Source of the DNA: Candidatus Electrothrix gigas
Lineage (GTDB): Bacteria > Desulfobacterota > Desulfobulbia > Desulfobulbales > Desulfobulbaceae
NCBI GenBank assembly: GCA_022766165.1
Contig: QYLO01000023.1
Location: 1 to 43,431, forward strand
DNA: 43,431 nucleotides
Direction of reading: 5' to 3'
Shown: one piece after another, positions 30,363 to 38,865 of the stretch
Layout: every line of letters begins with the position of its first letter
Position numbering within the stretch: position 1 is the first letter of the stretch
Notes under the pieces: generated by a model
What the model saw: the letters and a program-made list of their open reading frames with translations, nothing else
The model's database searches: none
What the model was told of the DNA's origin: nothing
Program-made: the position numbers and the translations under genes

Positions 30363-32974
30363 GCGGCCACGGCGGTAATATCAGGGAAATGGCTGCCCGC
30401 TTGGGATGTCCGCCAGAAAAAATCCTCGATTTCAGTGCCAACATCAATCCCCTTGGGCCGCCCGAGTATCTCTGGAACGTGCTGGCAGCTCGTATGCCAG
30501 ATATTCTTCAATACCCTGATCCAGATTCTGTGGAGTTGGTCCAGGCCCTTGCAGAGCAGTATCAATTGCCCATAGAACAGATACTGCCCGGTAACGGCAC
30601 TTCAGATTTGCTCTATGCCACCCTTTGCACCGTAGGGGCTGGCAGGCACAGGGACCTGCCCCTACGACCTATAAATATACAACGGGCAATCATCCCAGTT
30701 CCCGCCTATATCGATTATCGTCATGCCTGTGAACGAGCCGGTATAGAGGTTTTGCCGCTCCCTTTATCAGCAGCTGATGATTTTCAGCCAAATTTGGAAG
30801 AAATAGCAAAGCAACTGCAAGCTGGGGATTTGCTCATTCTTGGTCAACCCAATAACCCGACGGGCAGGATGAATGATCGAAAAGCCCTGCTGGCCTTGGC
30901 AGATCAGCACCCGGATGTCCTGTTTCTGCTGGATGAAGCCTTTGCTGGTTTTGTTGAGGAATATACGACGCTGGCCGGAATTCGGGAGAATATCATCACT
31001 CTCTGCTCTTTGACCAAGCTCTTTGCTGTACCAGGTCTGCGGCTTGGTTTTTTAGCTGCTTCTGAGGAATTATGTAATGAAATAAAAGGAAAAATTGCTC
31101 CGTGGTCAGTAAACACCTTGGCGCAAGCTGCCGGGGTCGCCATGATCGGTGATACAGACTATATCAGCAAAACCCAGAAAATTGTTCAGCAGAATCGTAA
31201 CATTTTATCCAGCGATCTTGCCGCAATTTCAGCACTCCAGATCGTTCCCGGAGCAGCAGATTTTTTACTCATTCGATTAAAAAATACAATAACCGCAACT
31301 GAACTGGCAGACCAGTTACTTAAACAGGCCCGAATCGCCATCCGGGTCTGTGCCAACTATGAAGGGCTGGATGAACAGTATTTCCGGGTGGCTGTGCGTT
31401 CGGAGGAGGATAATAATCGTCTTGTTGTCGCACTGCAAAAAATTTTACTGCCTGAGCAGGCAACAACGACTACGAGGAAGCACAAGAAAAAAACACCCTC
31501 GTTGATGTTTCTTGGCACTGGCTCGGACGTAGGAAAAAGTGTGCTGGTCGCTGGACTCTGTCGGGTTCTCTTGCAGGACGGTGTGCGGGTCGCCCCTTTT
31601 AAGGCCCAAAACATGTCCCTGAACTCCTACGTAACCAGGGATGGTGGCGAGATGGGCCGGGCTCAGGTGGTGCAGGCCCAGGCCTGTCGTCTTGACCCGG
31701 ATGTACGCATGAATCCAGTCCTGCTTAAGCCCTCTTCTGATGTGGGGAGCCAGATCATTGTCCACGGAAAACCGGTCGGGAATATGCGGGTGAAGGACTA
31801 TGTCCGTTATAAGGAGCAGGCTTGGCAGGAGGTCTGTCAAACCTATGATGCGCTGGCAGCGGATTATGACTGCATTATTTTGGAAGGGGCAGGCAGTCCG
31901 GGTGAGGTCAACCTGAAATCCCATGATATTGTCAATATGCGCATGGCCCAGTACAGCCAATCTCCGGCCCTGCTGGTGGGAGATATTGACCGGGGTGGAG
32001 TCTATGCCTCTTTTATCGGGCATGTTGAGGTCATGGCTCCGTGGGAAAGAAAATTATTAGCCGGATTCTTGGTGAATCGCTTTCGGGGCGATGCCTCTTT
32101 ACTGGTCGATGCCCATGATTTTGTAGAACAACGAACCGGCAAACCCGTACTTGGGGTAGTGCCTTGGCTCAACGATCTCGGCTTGCCCCAAGAGGACTCG
32201 GTGAGCTTTAAGGCTGGTTTGTACGACAGCACAGAGCCTGCAGGTGAGTATGTGGAAATTGCCCTGATTGATTTGCCCCATATCTCCAATTTCACTGACC
32301 TAGAACCGTTGCTGAAGGAAAAAGATGTCTGGTTACGCACGGTGCGGCGGGTGGATGAGCTGGGTGAGCCGGATTGCGTGATTCTGCCTGGTTCCAAGAA
32401 CGTGGTGGGTGATCTGAGCTGGCTGGTGCAAACCGGTCTGGACAAGGCAGTTATCCAACGGGCTGAACAGGGCTGTCAGATAACAGGGATTTGCGGTGGT
32501 TTCCAGATCCTTGGCAAAACTGTTGCTGATCCGTATGGGATTGAGGGGAAACCGGGTGCTTTGCTGCATGGGCTGGGGCTGCTGGATGTAGTCACGGAAC
32601 TGGCAGCGGATAAAACCCTGACTCGCCGTGAGGGAGTTCATCTCGCGTCGGGCCAGCCGGTTCACGGCTATGAAATTCATCATGGGCAAAGCAAGAGCAG
32701 AACTTCGGCAGAGCCTCTCCTTCGTTTTACCGACGGCACCTCCTGCGGCCTTGCCGATCGAACAGGCCGAATCTGGGGCAGCTATTTACACGGTATCTTT
32801 GATTCTGATAATTTTCGGCGTTGGTTCATCAATGATTTGCGAGAAAAAAAGGGACTCAGCCCTTTGAGCGGTCAAGGCAATAAATATGATCTGGAACCTG
32901 CTCTCGACCGACTAGCTACAGTGCTACGGCAGGAATTGGATATGGATGCGGTGTATAACTTATTGGGGATGTGA
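30359..32974 (+). CDS. CobD-CobQ fusion: threonine-phosphate decarboxylase + cobyric acid synthase
   Basis: 871 residues. Residues 1-363 are a PLP-dependent CobD/CobC-type L-threonine-O-3-phosphate decarboxylase: GHGGNIRE, DFSANINPLGPP, QPNNPTGR, LLDEAFAGF, and Lys220 in SLTKLFAVPGLRLG as Schiff-base lysine. A charged linker (364-380) joins it to a CobQ glutamine amidotransferase: P-loop GTGSDVGKS (386-394), FKAQNMSLNSYVT, and GICGGFQILG with the amidotransferase nucleophile Cys. The first half makes (R)-1-amino-2-propanol phosphate for the nucleotide-loop linker; the second amidates the corrin ring. A 13-residue stretch of the first half (about 92-104) comes from an inserted palindrome (30631-30666). 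It overlaps cobS by ATGA and mltG by TGATG. Confidence 0.9.
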   Translation: MSGHGGNIREMAARLGCPPEKILDFSANINPLGPPEYLWNVLAARMPDILQYPDPDSVELVQALAEQYQLPIEQILPGNGTSDLLYATLCTVGAGRHRDLPLRPINIQRAIIPVPAYIDYRHACERAGIEVLPLPLSAADDFQPNLEEIAKQLQAGDLLILGQPNNPTGRMNDRKALLALADQHPDVLFLLDEAFAGFVEEYTTLAGIRENIITLCSLTKLFAVPGLRLGFLAASEELCNEIKGKIAPWSVNTLAQAAGVAMIGDTDYISKTQKIVQQNRNILSSDLAAISALQIVPGAADFLLIRLKNTITATELADQLLKQARIAIRVCANYEGLDEQYFRVAVRSEEDNNRLVVALQKILLPEQATTTTRKHKKKTPSLMFLGTGSDVGKSVLVAGLCRVLLQDGVRVAPFKAQNMSLNSYVTRDGGEMGRAQVVQAQACRLDPDVRMNPVLLKPSSDVGSQIIVHGKPVGNMRVKDYVRYKEQAWQEVCQTYDALAADYDCIILEGAGSPGEVNLKSHDIVNMRMAQYSQSPALLVGDIDRGGVYASFIGHVEVMAPWERKLLAGFLVNRFRGDASLLVDAHDFVEQRTGKPVLGVVPWLNDLGLPQEDSVSFKAGLYDSTEPAGEYVEIALIDLPHISNFTDLEPLLKEKDVWLRTVRRVDELGEPDCVILPGSKNVVGDLSWLVQTGLDKAVIQRAEQGCQITGICGGFQILGKTVADPYGIEGKPGALLHGLGLLDVVTELAADKTLTRREGVHLASGQPVHGYEIHHGQSKSRTSAEPLLRFTDGTSCGLADRTGRIWGSYLHGIFDSDNFRRWFINDLREKKGLSPLSGQGNKYDLEPALDRLATVLRQELDMDAVYNLLGM
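30631..30666. repeat. 36-bp palindromic element inserted in frame in the cobD part
   Basis: CGTAGGGG (30631-30638) and CCCCTACG (30659-30666) close a palindrome with inner CAGG/CCTG arms and a four-base bulge (CTGG). Its length is divisible by three and adds residues around GAGRHRDLPLRP (about 93-104) between the ATL and RAIIPVPAYIDY parts of CobD, where family members usually have a short loop. Sequences of the style GTAGGGGC...CCTGCCCCTAC are common intergenic repeats in many bacteria, which supports insertion rather than native sequence. Confidence 0.65.
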
Positions 32975-34020
32975 TGCGTTCATTTTTTTCTTTTCTTTTT
33001 CTGTTTATCCTTCTTGCAAGTCTTGCCGTAACTGTCTGGTTTTCCTCGTATGTCCTTATACCTTTTATGCCTTCTTCAGGAGGTGAGGAACGTATGATCC
33101 AAATTCCCAGAGGTGCAGGTGTCCGCCAAATACAGAAGCTTCTTGCTGAGAAGAGAGTCATTGCTGATGATATTCGTTTCTTGGTATTAACTCGACTTTT
33201 TCATTTGATTGATCATCCACCCCGTTTGCGGGCCGGTGAATTCAAAGTGCCATTGGGATTAACTCCGTTGGAGGTGATTCGTTTTTTGGATACTGCCCAG
33301 CCTGTTCGTTATCAGCTAACCATACCAGAGGGTAAAAATATGCGAGAAATTGCCGCTCTTTTTGCTAAGGATAACTGGGTAGACCCCAAGATCTTTCTCC
33401 AGCTCTGTCGGGATCGTACCTTACTGAAAGAGCTGGGCCTTTTTCAAGCCAACTCCTTGGAAGGGTATCTTTTTCCAGAGACCTATACCCTAGTACGCAG
33501 TGAGGTTGATGAACGCAAGATTATTAAGATGATGGTCCAGCACTTTAATGTTGTCTGGGATGAGGTGACGGCAACCAGTAAAGGCATTCAGAGAACGGCA
33601 AGAGTTGAACGCAAATATAATCGGCATCAACTGCTTACCTTGGCATCCATTGTGGAAAAGGAAACCGGTGCAGCCAAGGAGCGGGATATCATTGCTGGCG
33701 TGTTTTATAATCGCCTACGCAAGGGAATGCGTTTGCAGTCTGACCCTACCACGATCTATGGCATCAAAGACTTTAACGGCAACCTGACCAAGGCAGATTT
33801 ACAACAGAAAACAGCCTATAATACCTATGTGATCTCTGGGCTGCCTTTGGGGCCTATCTGTAATCCCGGAGCAGCAGCTATTAAGGCAGTTTTACAGCCA
33901 GCTAATGTGCCGTATCTCTACTTTGTCTCGCGCAATGATGGGAGTCATGAATTTTCCAAGACCCTGAAGGAACATAACCGAGCCGTGTATAAGTTTCAAA
34001 AGTTGCGGCGGAATAGGTAA
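32974..34020 (+). CDS. mltG: Endolytic murein transglycosylase MltG
   Basis: MltG cleaves nascent peptidoglycan and limits glycan strand length. From ATG 32974 (overlapping the previous TGA by one base; a GTG one codon before is less likely) it has 348 residues. One N-terminal membrane helix (about 5-26) anchors it. A LysM-like segment follows, then the catalytic YceG domain: EGYLFPETYTL, LASIVEKET with Glu228 matching the catalytic Glu of E. coli MltG, GVFYNRLRKGMRLQSDPT, and YFVSRNDGSHEFSKTLKEHN. Placement at the end of the cobalamin run is unrelated in function and probably just operon continuity. Confidence 0.93.
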   Translation: MRSFFSFLFLFILLASLAVTVWFSSYVLIPFMPSSGGEERMIQIPRGAGVRQIQKLLAEKRVIADDIRFLVLTRLFHLIDHPPRLRAGEFKVPLGLTPLEVIRFLDTAQPVRYQLTIPEGKNMREIAALFAKDNWVDPKIFLQLCRDRTLLKELGLFQANSLEGYLFPETYTLVRSEVDERKIIKMMVQHFNVVWDEVTATSKGIQRTARVERKYNRHQLLTLASIVEKETGAAKERDIIAGVFYNRLRKGMRLQSDPTTIYGIKDFNGNLTKADLQQKTAYNTYVISGLPLGPICNPGAAAIKAVLQPANVPYLYFVSRNDGSHEFSKTLKEHNRAVYKFQKLRRNR

Positions 34021-34094
34021 AAATCATGAGAAGACGTAAAGGATACTACAGTAATGAATCAGGATCTTAGGATTCAGCACCAGGTTGTCGCATT

Positions 34095-35084
34095 CTAATC
34101 CTTACCCTGAGTCTTCCCTTTCTTCCGCTGATATGCCTTTTTATCCGTCTTACCTCCCTTTTTCCCCTTATCAGCCTTGCCACCTTTTTTCGCTCCCTGA
34201 CGGTTTACCGGCGTTGCAGCCCGCCACTGCTCCTCGCTCATTAACAGCTCTCCCTCTTCGCGTGACACAGCCAAGACAGTTCCCTGCAAGGCAAAGGTAC
34301 GAATAATCCTGTAAATATTCCCCTCATGCTTGAGCAAGCGACCAACACGGGGCATTTCTCGTTTGATATTTCTATAGTTATCAAACTCATAGGTCAGGCA
34401 ACAGAGCAGGCGGTTGCAGACCCCAGAAATTTTGGCCGGATTCAGGGGCAGGTCCTGGGTCTTGGCCATTTTAATGGAAACAGAGTCAAACTTGCGCAAA
34501 AATGAGGTGCAGCAGAGTTCACGTCCACAGGCTCCGATCCCACCGGTCATCTTGGTCTCGTGCCGGACACCAATCTGGCGCATCTCCACCCTCGTACGAA
34601 ATTCATGAACCAAATTTTTGACCAGTTCCCGAAAATCCACCCGACTTTCTGCGGTAAAATAAAAAATAATCTTGGACCCGTTAAAAAAACGCTCTGCCCG
34701 AACCAACTGCATGGATAACGAGAGTTTTTCTATACATTGCCGACAAAAAGCAGCGGCCTGTTTTTCTAAGATGGGCAGATATTCATACTTTTTCTTTTCA
34801 TCAGCATTGGCCTGCCGAAGAATTGTATAGGAAAAGCCCCTTTTGACATCTGGTTCTGTTGCTCCTGCGGTCTTGCTGATAACAGTCATGGGTTCAAGAG
34901 AATGCTCTGTCTCTATCATGACAATATCATTGCTGTGTAAATCAGGTTGAGTGCTTTGAGCAGTATACTCCTGCCCTTGCTCACGAAAACGAACACGATA
35001 ATATGTTTTTTCTGGAGGATGATCAGATTCTGCCTTTTTGTACAACAGGGATTGAACAAACTGTGGTTCTTTGGTTTCCGTCAT
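34095..35084 (-). CDS. PSP1/RicT-like protein
   Basis: 329 residues from ATG 35084, preferred because the upstream frame starts only with TTG 35144. The PSP1 domain is recognised by the Cys-rich GIGACGRELCCTSFL and ISGVCNRLLCCLTYEF motifs near the middle, with VEMRQIGVRHETKMTGG before it. In Bacillus the homologue (YaaT/RicT) belongs to a [4Fe-4S] complex affecting RNA processing and biofilm/competence; the Cys here fit metal binding. The C-terminus is Lys/Gly-rich and ends in KGKTQGKD. It lies downstream of holB, an association also seen in other bacteria (holB-yaaT). Confidence 0.85.
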   Translation of the reverse strand: MTETKEPQFVQSLLYKKAESDHPPEKTYYRVRFREQGQEYTAQSTQPDLHSNDIVMIETEHSLEPMTVISKTAGATEPDVKRGFSYTILRQANADEKKKYEYLPILEKQAAAFCRQCIEKLSLSMQLVRAERFFNGSKIIFYFTAESRVDFRELVKNLVHEFRTRVEMRQIGVRHETKMTGGIGACGRELCCTSFLRKFDSVSIKMAKTQDLPLNPAKISGVCNRLLCCLTYEFDNYRNIKREMPRVGRLLKHEGNIYRIIRTFALQGTVLAVSREEGELLMSEEQWRAATPVNRQGAKKGGKADKGKKGGKTDKKAYQRKKGKTQGKD

Positions 35085-35206
35085 ATATAACACCCATCCT
35101 TTCCCCCTTGGAGGAGGGATAACAAAACATGAAAGTTGAATCAAGTTTAATCAATTTGAATCGCTTGGTAATTTTCGCTGAGATACTGCCAGTTAAGGAT
35201 AAGCGA

Positions 35207-36193
35207 TCAGGAGAAAAGATCCAGTAAAAGTACCTCGCACACCAAGGCCCGGTTACAATTTCTCGCCAGTTGATGACGAGCAACCTCAATAGCGTCCACC
35301 ATAGCAGAAAGACGTTGTAAGTTCCAGCCTTCTCTTCCCTCTGCATGGGGAGGGGTACCTGTCTGTTGTTGTGCGTTGAACAACGTAATCATATTTTCTT
35401 TACAGGAGAGGGCAAGAAGGTCAAAGAGTTGATCCAGTCCCTCCTTTAAGTCCGCAAGACGACCGGCAAGATATAAGGCGTGTTCTTGCGATGCAGCTTG
35501 GCTCCCGTAAGCTGTCATATAATCTGCTCTCAGTGCCTGGGTGCATTCCTTATGCAGCAGCAGTACCTCGTCATTATAGAGGGTTCCAGCCTGTCCCGGA
35601 CATCCTCCAGTCAGTTGAGCCATAGATTCGACCTCATCAGCACTAAAATCTGGATGATTACGCTGAATAATTGCGATGGCTTGCTCCACAGGAAGGGCCT
35701 GAAAGGGAATAACTTGGCAGCGTGAAACAATGGTATCTAGGAGTGGTTCAGAATCTGCTGCCTCCAGTAAGAGAAGATTATCAGGAGGAGGTTCTTCAAG
35801 GAGCTTGAGTAAACTATTTCCTGCCTCTCGGCCCAGAGTTTGTGTATCTTCTATAATGATGACCCGCATCTTCGCTTCAAAAGGAGGAAAGTAGAGGCTC
35901 TTTTTTAGCTCTCGGATCTGTTGAATTTTTATCCCAGCTCCTTTGGGGTGAATGGTCAGGAAGTCAGGATGATTACCTGATGCGAACTTTATGCAGCCCC
36001 TGCAGCGACCACAGGGGGGACCTGCCTGTGCTTCCTGACAAAAAAGATAGGCTGCCAAGGCACGAGCTGTTGTACGTTTCCCCACTCCATCAGGGCCAAC
36101 AAGGAGGTATCCATGCGCCAGACGATTGCTGTTCAGGGCGCGTGTGAGTAAACGAATGGCTTTGGTTTGACCGATGATTTTTGAAAACGGCAT
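35207..36193 (-). CDS. holB: DNA polymerase III subunit delta'
   Basis: Delta' is a clamp-loader subunit of the replicative polymerase. 328 residues. IIGQTKAIRLLTRAL, HGYLLVGPDGVGKRTTARALA (P-loop), CGRCRGC zinc-binding Cys, IRELKKSLYFPPFEAKMRVIIIEDTQTL, NSLLKLLEEPP and SRCQVIPFQAL are all as in HolB/DnaX-type loaders. Start ATG is preceded by GAAGG. It lies between rpsI (with a terminator) and the RicT gene. Confidence 0.93.
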   Translation of the reverse strand: MPFSKIIGQTKAIRLLTRALNSNRLAHGYLLVGPDGVGKRTTARALAAYLFCQEAQAGPPCGRCRGCIKFASGNHPDFLTIHPKGAGIKIQQIRELKKSLYFPPFEAKMRVIIIEDTQTLGREAGNSLLKLLEEPPPDNLLLLEAADSEPLLDTIVSRCQVIPFQALPVEQAIAIIQRNHPDFSADEVESMAQLTGGCPGQAGTLYNDEVLLLHKECTQALRADYMTAYGSQAASQEHALYLAGRLADLKEGLDQLFDLLALSCKENMITLFNAQQQTGTPPHAEGREGWNLQRLSAMVDAIEVARHQLARNCNRALVCEVLLLDLFS

Positions 36194-36258
36194 GTTGTAA
36201 CCTTCACCTATACACCGAAATACACCGAAACAGGTCAGAATTTTTTTCTATGAGATCA

Positions 36259-36299
36259 CAAAAAAAGGGAATAACGAATCGCTTCGTCATTCCCTTTAA
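36259..36299 (-). terminator. Rho-independent terminator of rplM-rpsI
   Basis: On the minus strand AAAGGGAATGACGAA pairs with TTCGTTATTCCCTTT (36264-36297 on the plus strand) and is followed by a run of Ts. It lies about 55 bases downstream of rpsI and upstream of holB. Confidence 0.85.
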
Positions 36300-36351
36300 A
36301 AAATAATATGAACTGCGCTATAAACACTATAAAACAGCCGATCCCTTCTCC

Positions 36352-36744
36352 TTACCGTTTGGAGAACTGGAAGCGGGCACGAGCACCACGCTGACCGTAT
36401 TTTTTTCGCTCTTTGGTCCGAGAGTCACGGGTCAGCAACCCTGCTTTTTTCAGAGAATCACGAAGCTCAGGATTTACCTCTTGAAGAGCACGAGAGATTC
36501 CATGAACCAAGGCATCCACTTGAGCTGACTTACCACCGCCTTTTACAGTCGCCTGTACATCAAACTGCTCAACAGTTTCTGTCACGGCAAATGGCCTGTC
36601 AACCTTTTGCTCAAAAAAGATGTTACCAAAATAGCTATCTGTTGACAGCTTGTTGACGACAACGTTGCCGCTTCCCGGAGTAATCCAGACCCGAGCTATA
36701 GCACCTTTTCGTTTTCCGGTTGCGTATGTCTGTTCCTGCGCCAT
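36352..36744 (-). CDS. rpsI: 30S ribosomal protein S9
   Basis: 130 residues. YATGKRKGAIARVWITPGSG, DVQATVKGGGKSAQVDALVHGI, and the C-terminus GARARFQFSKR with the invariant SKR reaching the P-site tRNA are diagnostic. A GGAG precedes the ATG and the gap to rplM is 11 bases, the universal rplM-rpsI order. Confidence 0.98.
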   Translation of the reverse strand: MAQEQTYATGKRKGAIARVWITPGSGNVVVNKLSTDSYFGNIFFEQKVDRPFAVTETVEQFDVQATVKGGGKSAQVDALVHGISRALQEVNPELRDSLKKAGLLTRDSRTKERKKYGQRGARARFQFSKR

Positions 36745-36755
36745 GTTAAGCTCCG

Positions 36756-37184
36756 TTAAATATCAAGAAGTTCAGGCTGCTGGGCCGCATGAGGATGTTC
36801 AGCACCGGCATACACCTTGAGTTTTTTCAGTTGCGCCCGACCAAGTTTATTTTTGGGCAACATGCCTTTGACAGCCATAACGATCAGGTCTTCGGGAGAA
36901 TCTTCCCGTATCTCTTTTGCTGTCCGTTCCTTAATTCCGCCCATGAACCCTGTGTGACGATAGTACTTTTTATCATCCCACTTGGTACCAGTCAGATGAA
37001 TGCGGTCAGCATTAATAACAACGATAAAATCACCGTTATCCTGAAAGTTACAAAAGGTCGGTTTATGCTTGCCGCGCAAACGACGGGCGATCTCTGTCGC
37101 GATACGGCCAAGAACCTTACCGTCGGCATCCACCACACACCACTTACGATCAATTTCATTTACCGGCGTATAATATGTTTTCAT
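36756..37184 (-). CDS. rplM: 50S ribosomal protein L13
   Basis: 142 residues from ATG at 37184, the standard length; an upstream in-frame extension is ignored. [58 protein letters not shown] and [13 protein letters not shown] are diagnostic. The ribosome binding site is weak (TGGGG). The start lies only about 21 bases after the terminator-like hairpin at 37206-37236, so little room remains for an independent promoter. Confidence 0.97.
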   Translation of the reverse strand: MKTYYTPVNEIDRKWCVVDADGKVLGRIATEIARRLRGKHKPTFCNFQDNGDFIVVINADRIHLTGTKWDDKKYYRHTGFMGGIKERTAKEIREDSPEDLIVMAVKGMLPKNKLGRAQLKKLKVYAGAEHPHAAQQPELLDI

Positions 37185-37205
37185 GCATGCGCCCCAATGT
37201 GTAAT

Positions 37206-37236
37206 AAAAAAAGGCTCGAACACCGGTTCGAACCTT
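37206..37236 (-). terminator. Terminator-like hairpin between tRNA-Gly and rplM
   Basis: On the minus strand AAGGTTCGAAC pairs with GTTCGAGCCTT around CGGT (one mismatch or wobble), followed directly by a T-run (A7 on the plus strand, 37206-37212). It ends the tRNA transcript or attenuates rplM-rpsI. The stem includes GTTCGAA, the T-loop word of tRNAs. Confidence 0.75.
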
Positions 37237-37248
37237 GAATTGTTGAAA

Positions 37249-37323
<75 letters not shown>

Positions 37324-37347
37324 TCATTGCGTTGTGAAACGAACAGG

Positions 37348-37377
37348 TATTTACCACGGAATAGCTCTTCTTGTCAA
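37348..37377 (-). promoter_or_regulatory. Promoter of tRNA-Gly (and perhaps rplM-rpsI)
   Basis: On the minus strand TTGACA (37377-37372) is followed after 18 bases by TAAATA (37353-37348). The -35 is perfect, the -10 modest. Transcription would start some 18 bases before the tRNA. Confidence 0.5.
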
Positions 37378-37739
37378 TAAAAAAAAGTGAACAAACCTCT
37401 TTTTCTTTACATTTTCTTTTTCCGTTCCTTTTTCGTTGCCTTTCCGTTGCCCTTATCCTACTTTTACCCTATTTTATCCTCCTCTTTTATATGAAGGTGC
37501 TGAGTATCTGAGTATTGAGTGGCTTTCATATTTTATTGTCTCTCCCCAGTAAAGAGGGATGAGAGAGAGATGGGCGTTACGTTACTTTCAGTCTACTTTT
37601 ACTTTACTTTTACCCTGTATGATAAATAAAAAAATATCTCTGTTCAACACGCTCTGTTCTTTTCCCTTCTCCTTTTCTCTTACATGCCGTAAGATTATAA
37701 CGAGCTTAGATTATTTTAGTTCTTTGTGAGGATTCTTGT
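37378..37739. other. Pyrimidine-rich intergenic region
   Basis: Between the tRNA promoter and the divergent stress-protein gene, the plus strand is rich in CTTTT words with partial repeats such as CTTTTACCCT. No reading frame with a ribosome binding site, tRNA or stable hairpin was seen. A promoter for the gene at 37740 must lie here but is not obvious. Confidence 0.4.
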
Positions 37740-38666
37740 ATGAAAAAGAAAATTTTAGTAGCAGTCGATGGATCAGTATACAGCTCAAACAGTTTAGACT
37801 ATCTGATACGTCTCTTTCGAGAAAATGACGCCTTTGATATTGACCTGTTTGCTGCTGTTTCAGCTGGTAGCAAGGATCAAAGTTGGATGAATGAAGTTGA
37901 TCCGCACCGTATTGAAAATACCGTTGTGTTGCAACGTAAGGCAATAGCAGCGAAATACCTAAAAGATGCCAGAATGCGCCTTGTCCGTAATGGCTTTGCT
38001 AAAGAAAACATCACCTCTATTGTTCATGCCTCAAGCCAAGGGATCACCGGTTCTATCTATCATTTTGCTAAGGAAAATCTCTACGACGGTATCTTAGTTG
38101 GCCGAAGAGGCGTAGGGAGAGTTGGTGAAATGTTGTTAGGCAGCGTTTCTGCTGATCTTGTCAGGCAATGTCATGAGATCCCCATCTGGATCATTGACGG
38201 CAATGTAACCTCAACCCGTTTTCTTCTTGCTGTTCACACATGTATCCACTCACTTATGGCAGCAGATCATCTGTCGTTTATCCTGAAGGACAACCCAACA
38301 GCCGAAGTTTGTATCTATCACTCTCGTTCTGCATTTGGTTCAACACCATCTCATAGTAGCAAAGAAGAGTATCACCACTATTGGGGCGAACGCTGGTGCG
38401 ACAAAAATCTTGATTTGGAAACATGCCTGTACAAAGCACACAGTCAGGTATTGATTCAAAACGGCTTTCCTAAAGAACGCATTATCCATATTACTCCGCG
38501 TCGAGGTATCCATCCCAGCCATGACCTGCTCCGTCAGGCAAAGCGTTATCAATGCGGGACAATTGCAATCGGACGCAGACCTAGGGTGGATAAGGGACTT
38601 TTTGGTGGGGTTTCTGATAGAATAACCAGAAAGGCGCAGAATATGGCAATTTGGCTTGTTGGTTAA
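37740..38666 (+). CDS. Tandem universal stress protein
   Basis: 308 residues with a TGAGGA ribosome binding site. Two Usp domains are fused. The first (1-160) starts KKKILVAVDGSVYSSNSLDYL and has the ATP-binding signature GRRGVGRVGEMLLGSVS, so it probably binds ATP. The second (about 165-308) has IAIGRRPRVDKGLFGGVSDRIT, where the pattern is incomplete. Such tandem proteins support survival under stress or starvation; the exact role is unknown. It stands alone before the restriction-modification genes. Confidence 0.88.
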   Translation: MKKKILVAVDGSVYSSNSLDYLIRLFRENDAFDIDLFAAVSAGSKDQSWMNEVDPHRIENTVVLQRKAIAAKYLKDARMRLVRNGFAKENITSIVHASSQGITGSIYHFAKENLYDGILVGRRGVGRVGEMLLGSVSADLVRQCHEIPIWIIDGNVTSTRFLLAVHTCIHSLMAADHLSFILKDNPTAEVCIYHSRSAFGSTPSHSSKEEYHHYWGERWCDKNLDLETCLYKAHSQVLIQNGFPKERIIHITPRRGIHPSHDLLRQAKRYQCGTIAIGRRPRVDKGLFGGVSDRITRKAQNMAIWLVG

Positions 38667-38865
38667 GCAGCATTGCGGTAGAAGCAGCAGAGGGTCTCTA
38701 CAGTCGTAAGTTGCTAATTTTTAAAAAATATTTATTAAAGATAAGAACGTGCGACTGTAAAGTAAAGGGCTGGCAAAAAGTCAAAAATGTCAAATCGCCA
38801 ATGACAGCTCAATAGATTACAAGACAATTTTATTAAACTTACCCCTATTTAACAGGTAGAGTTGT

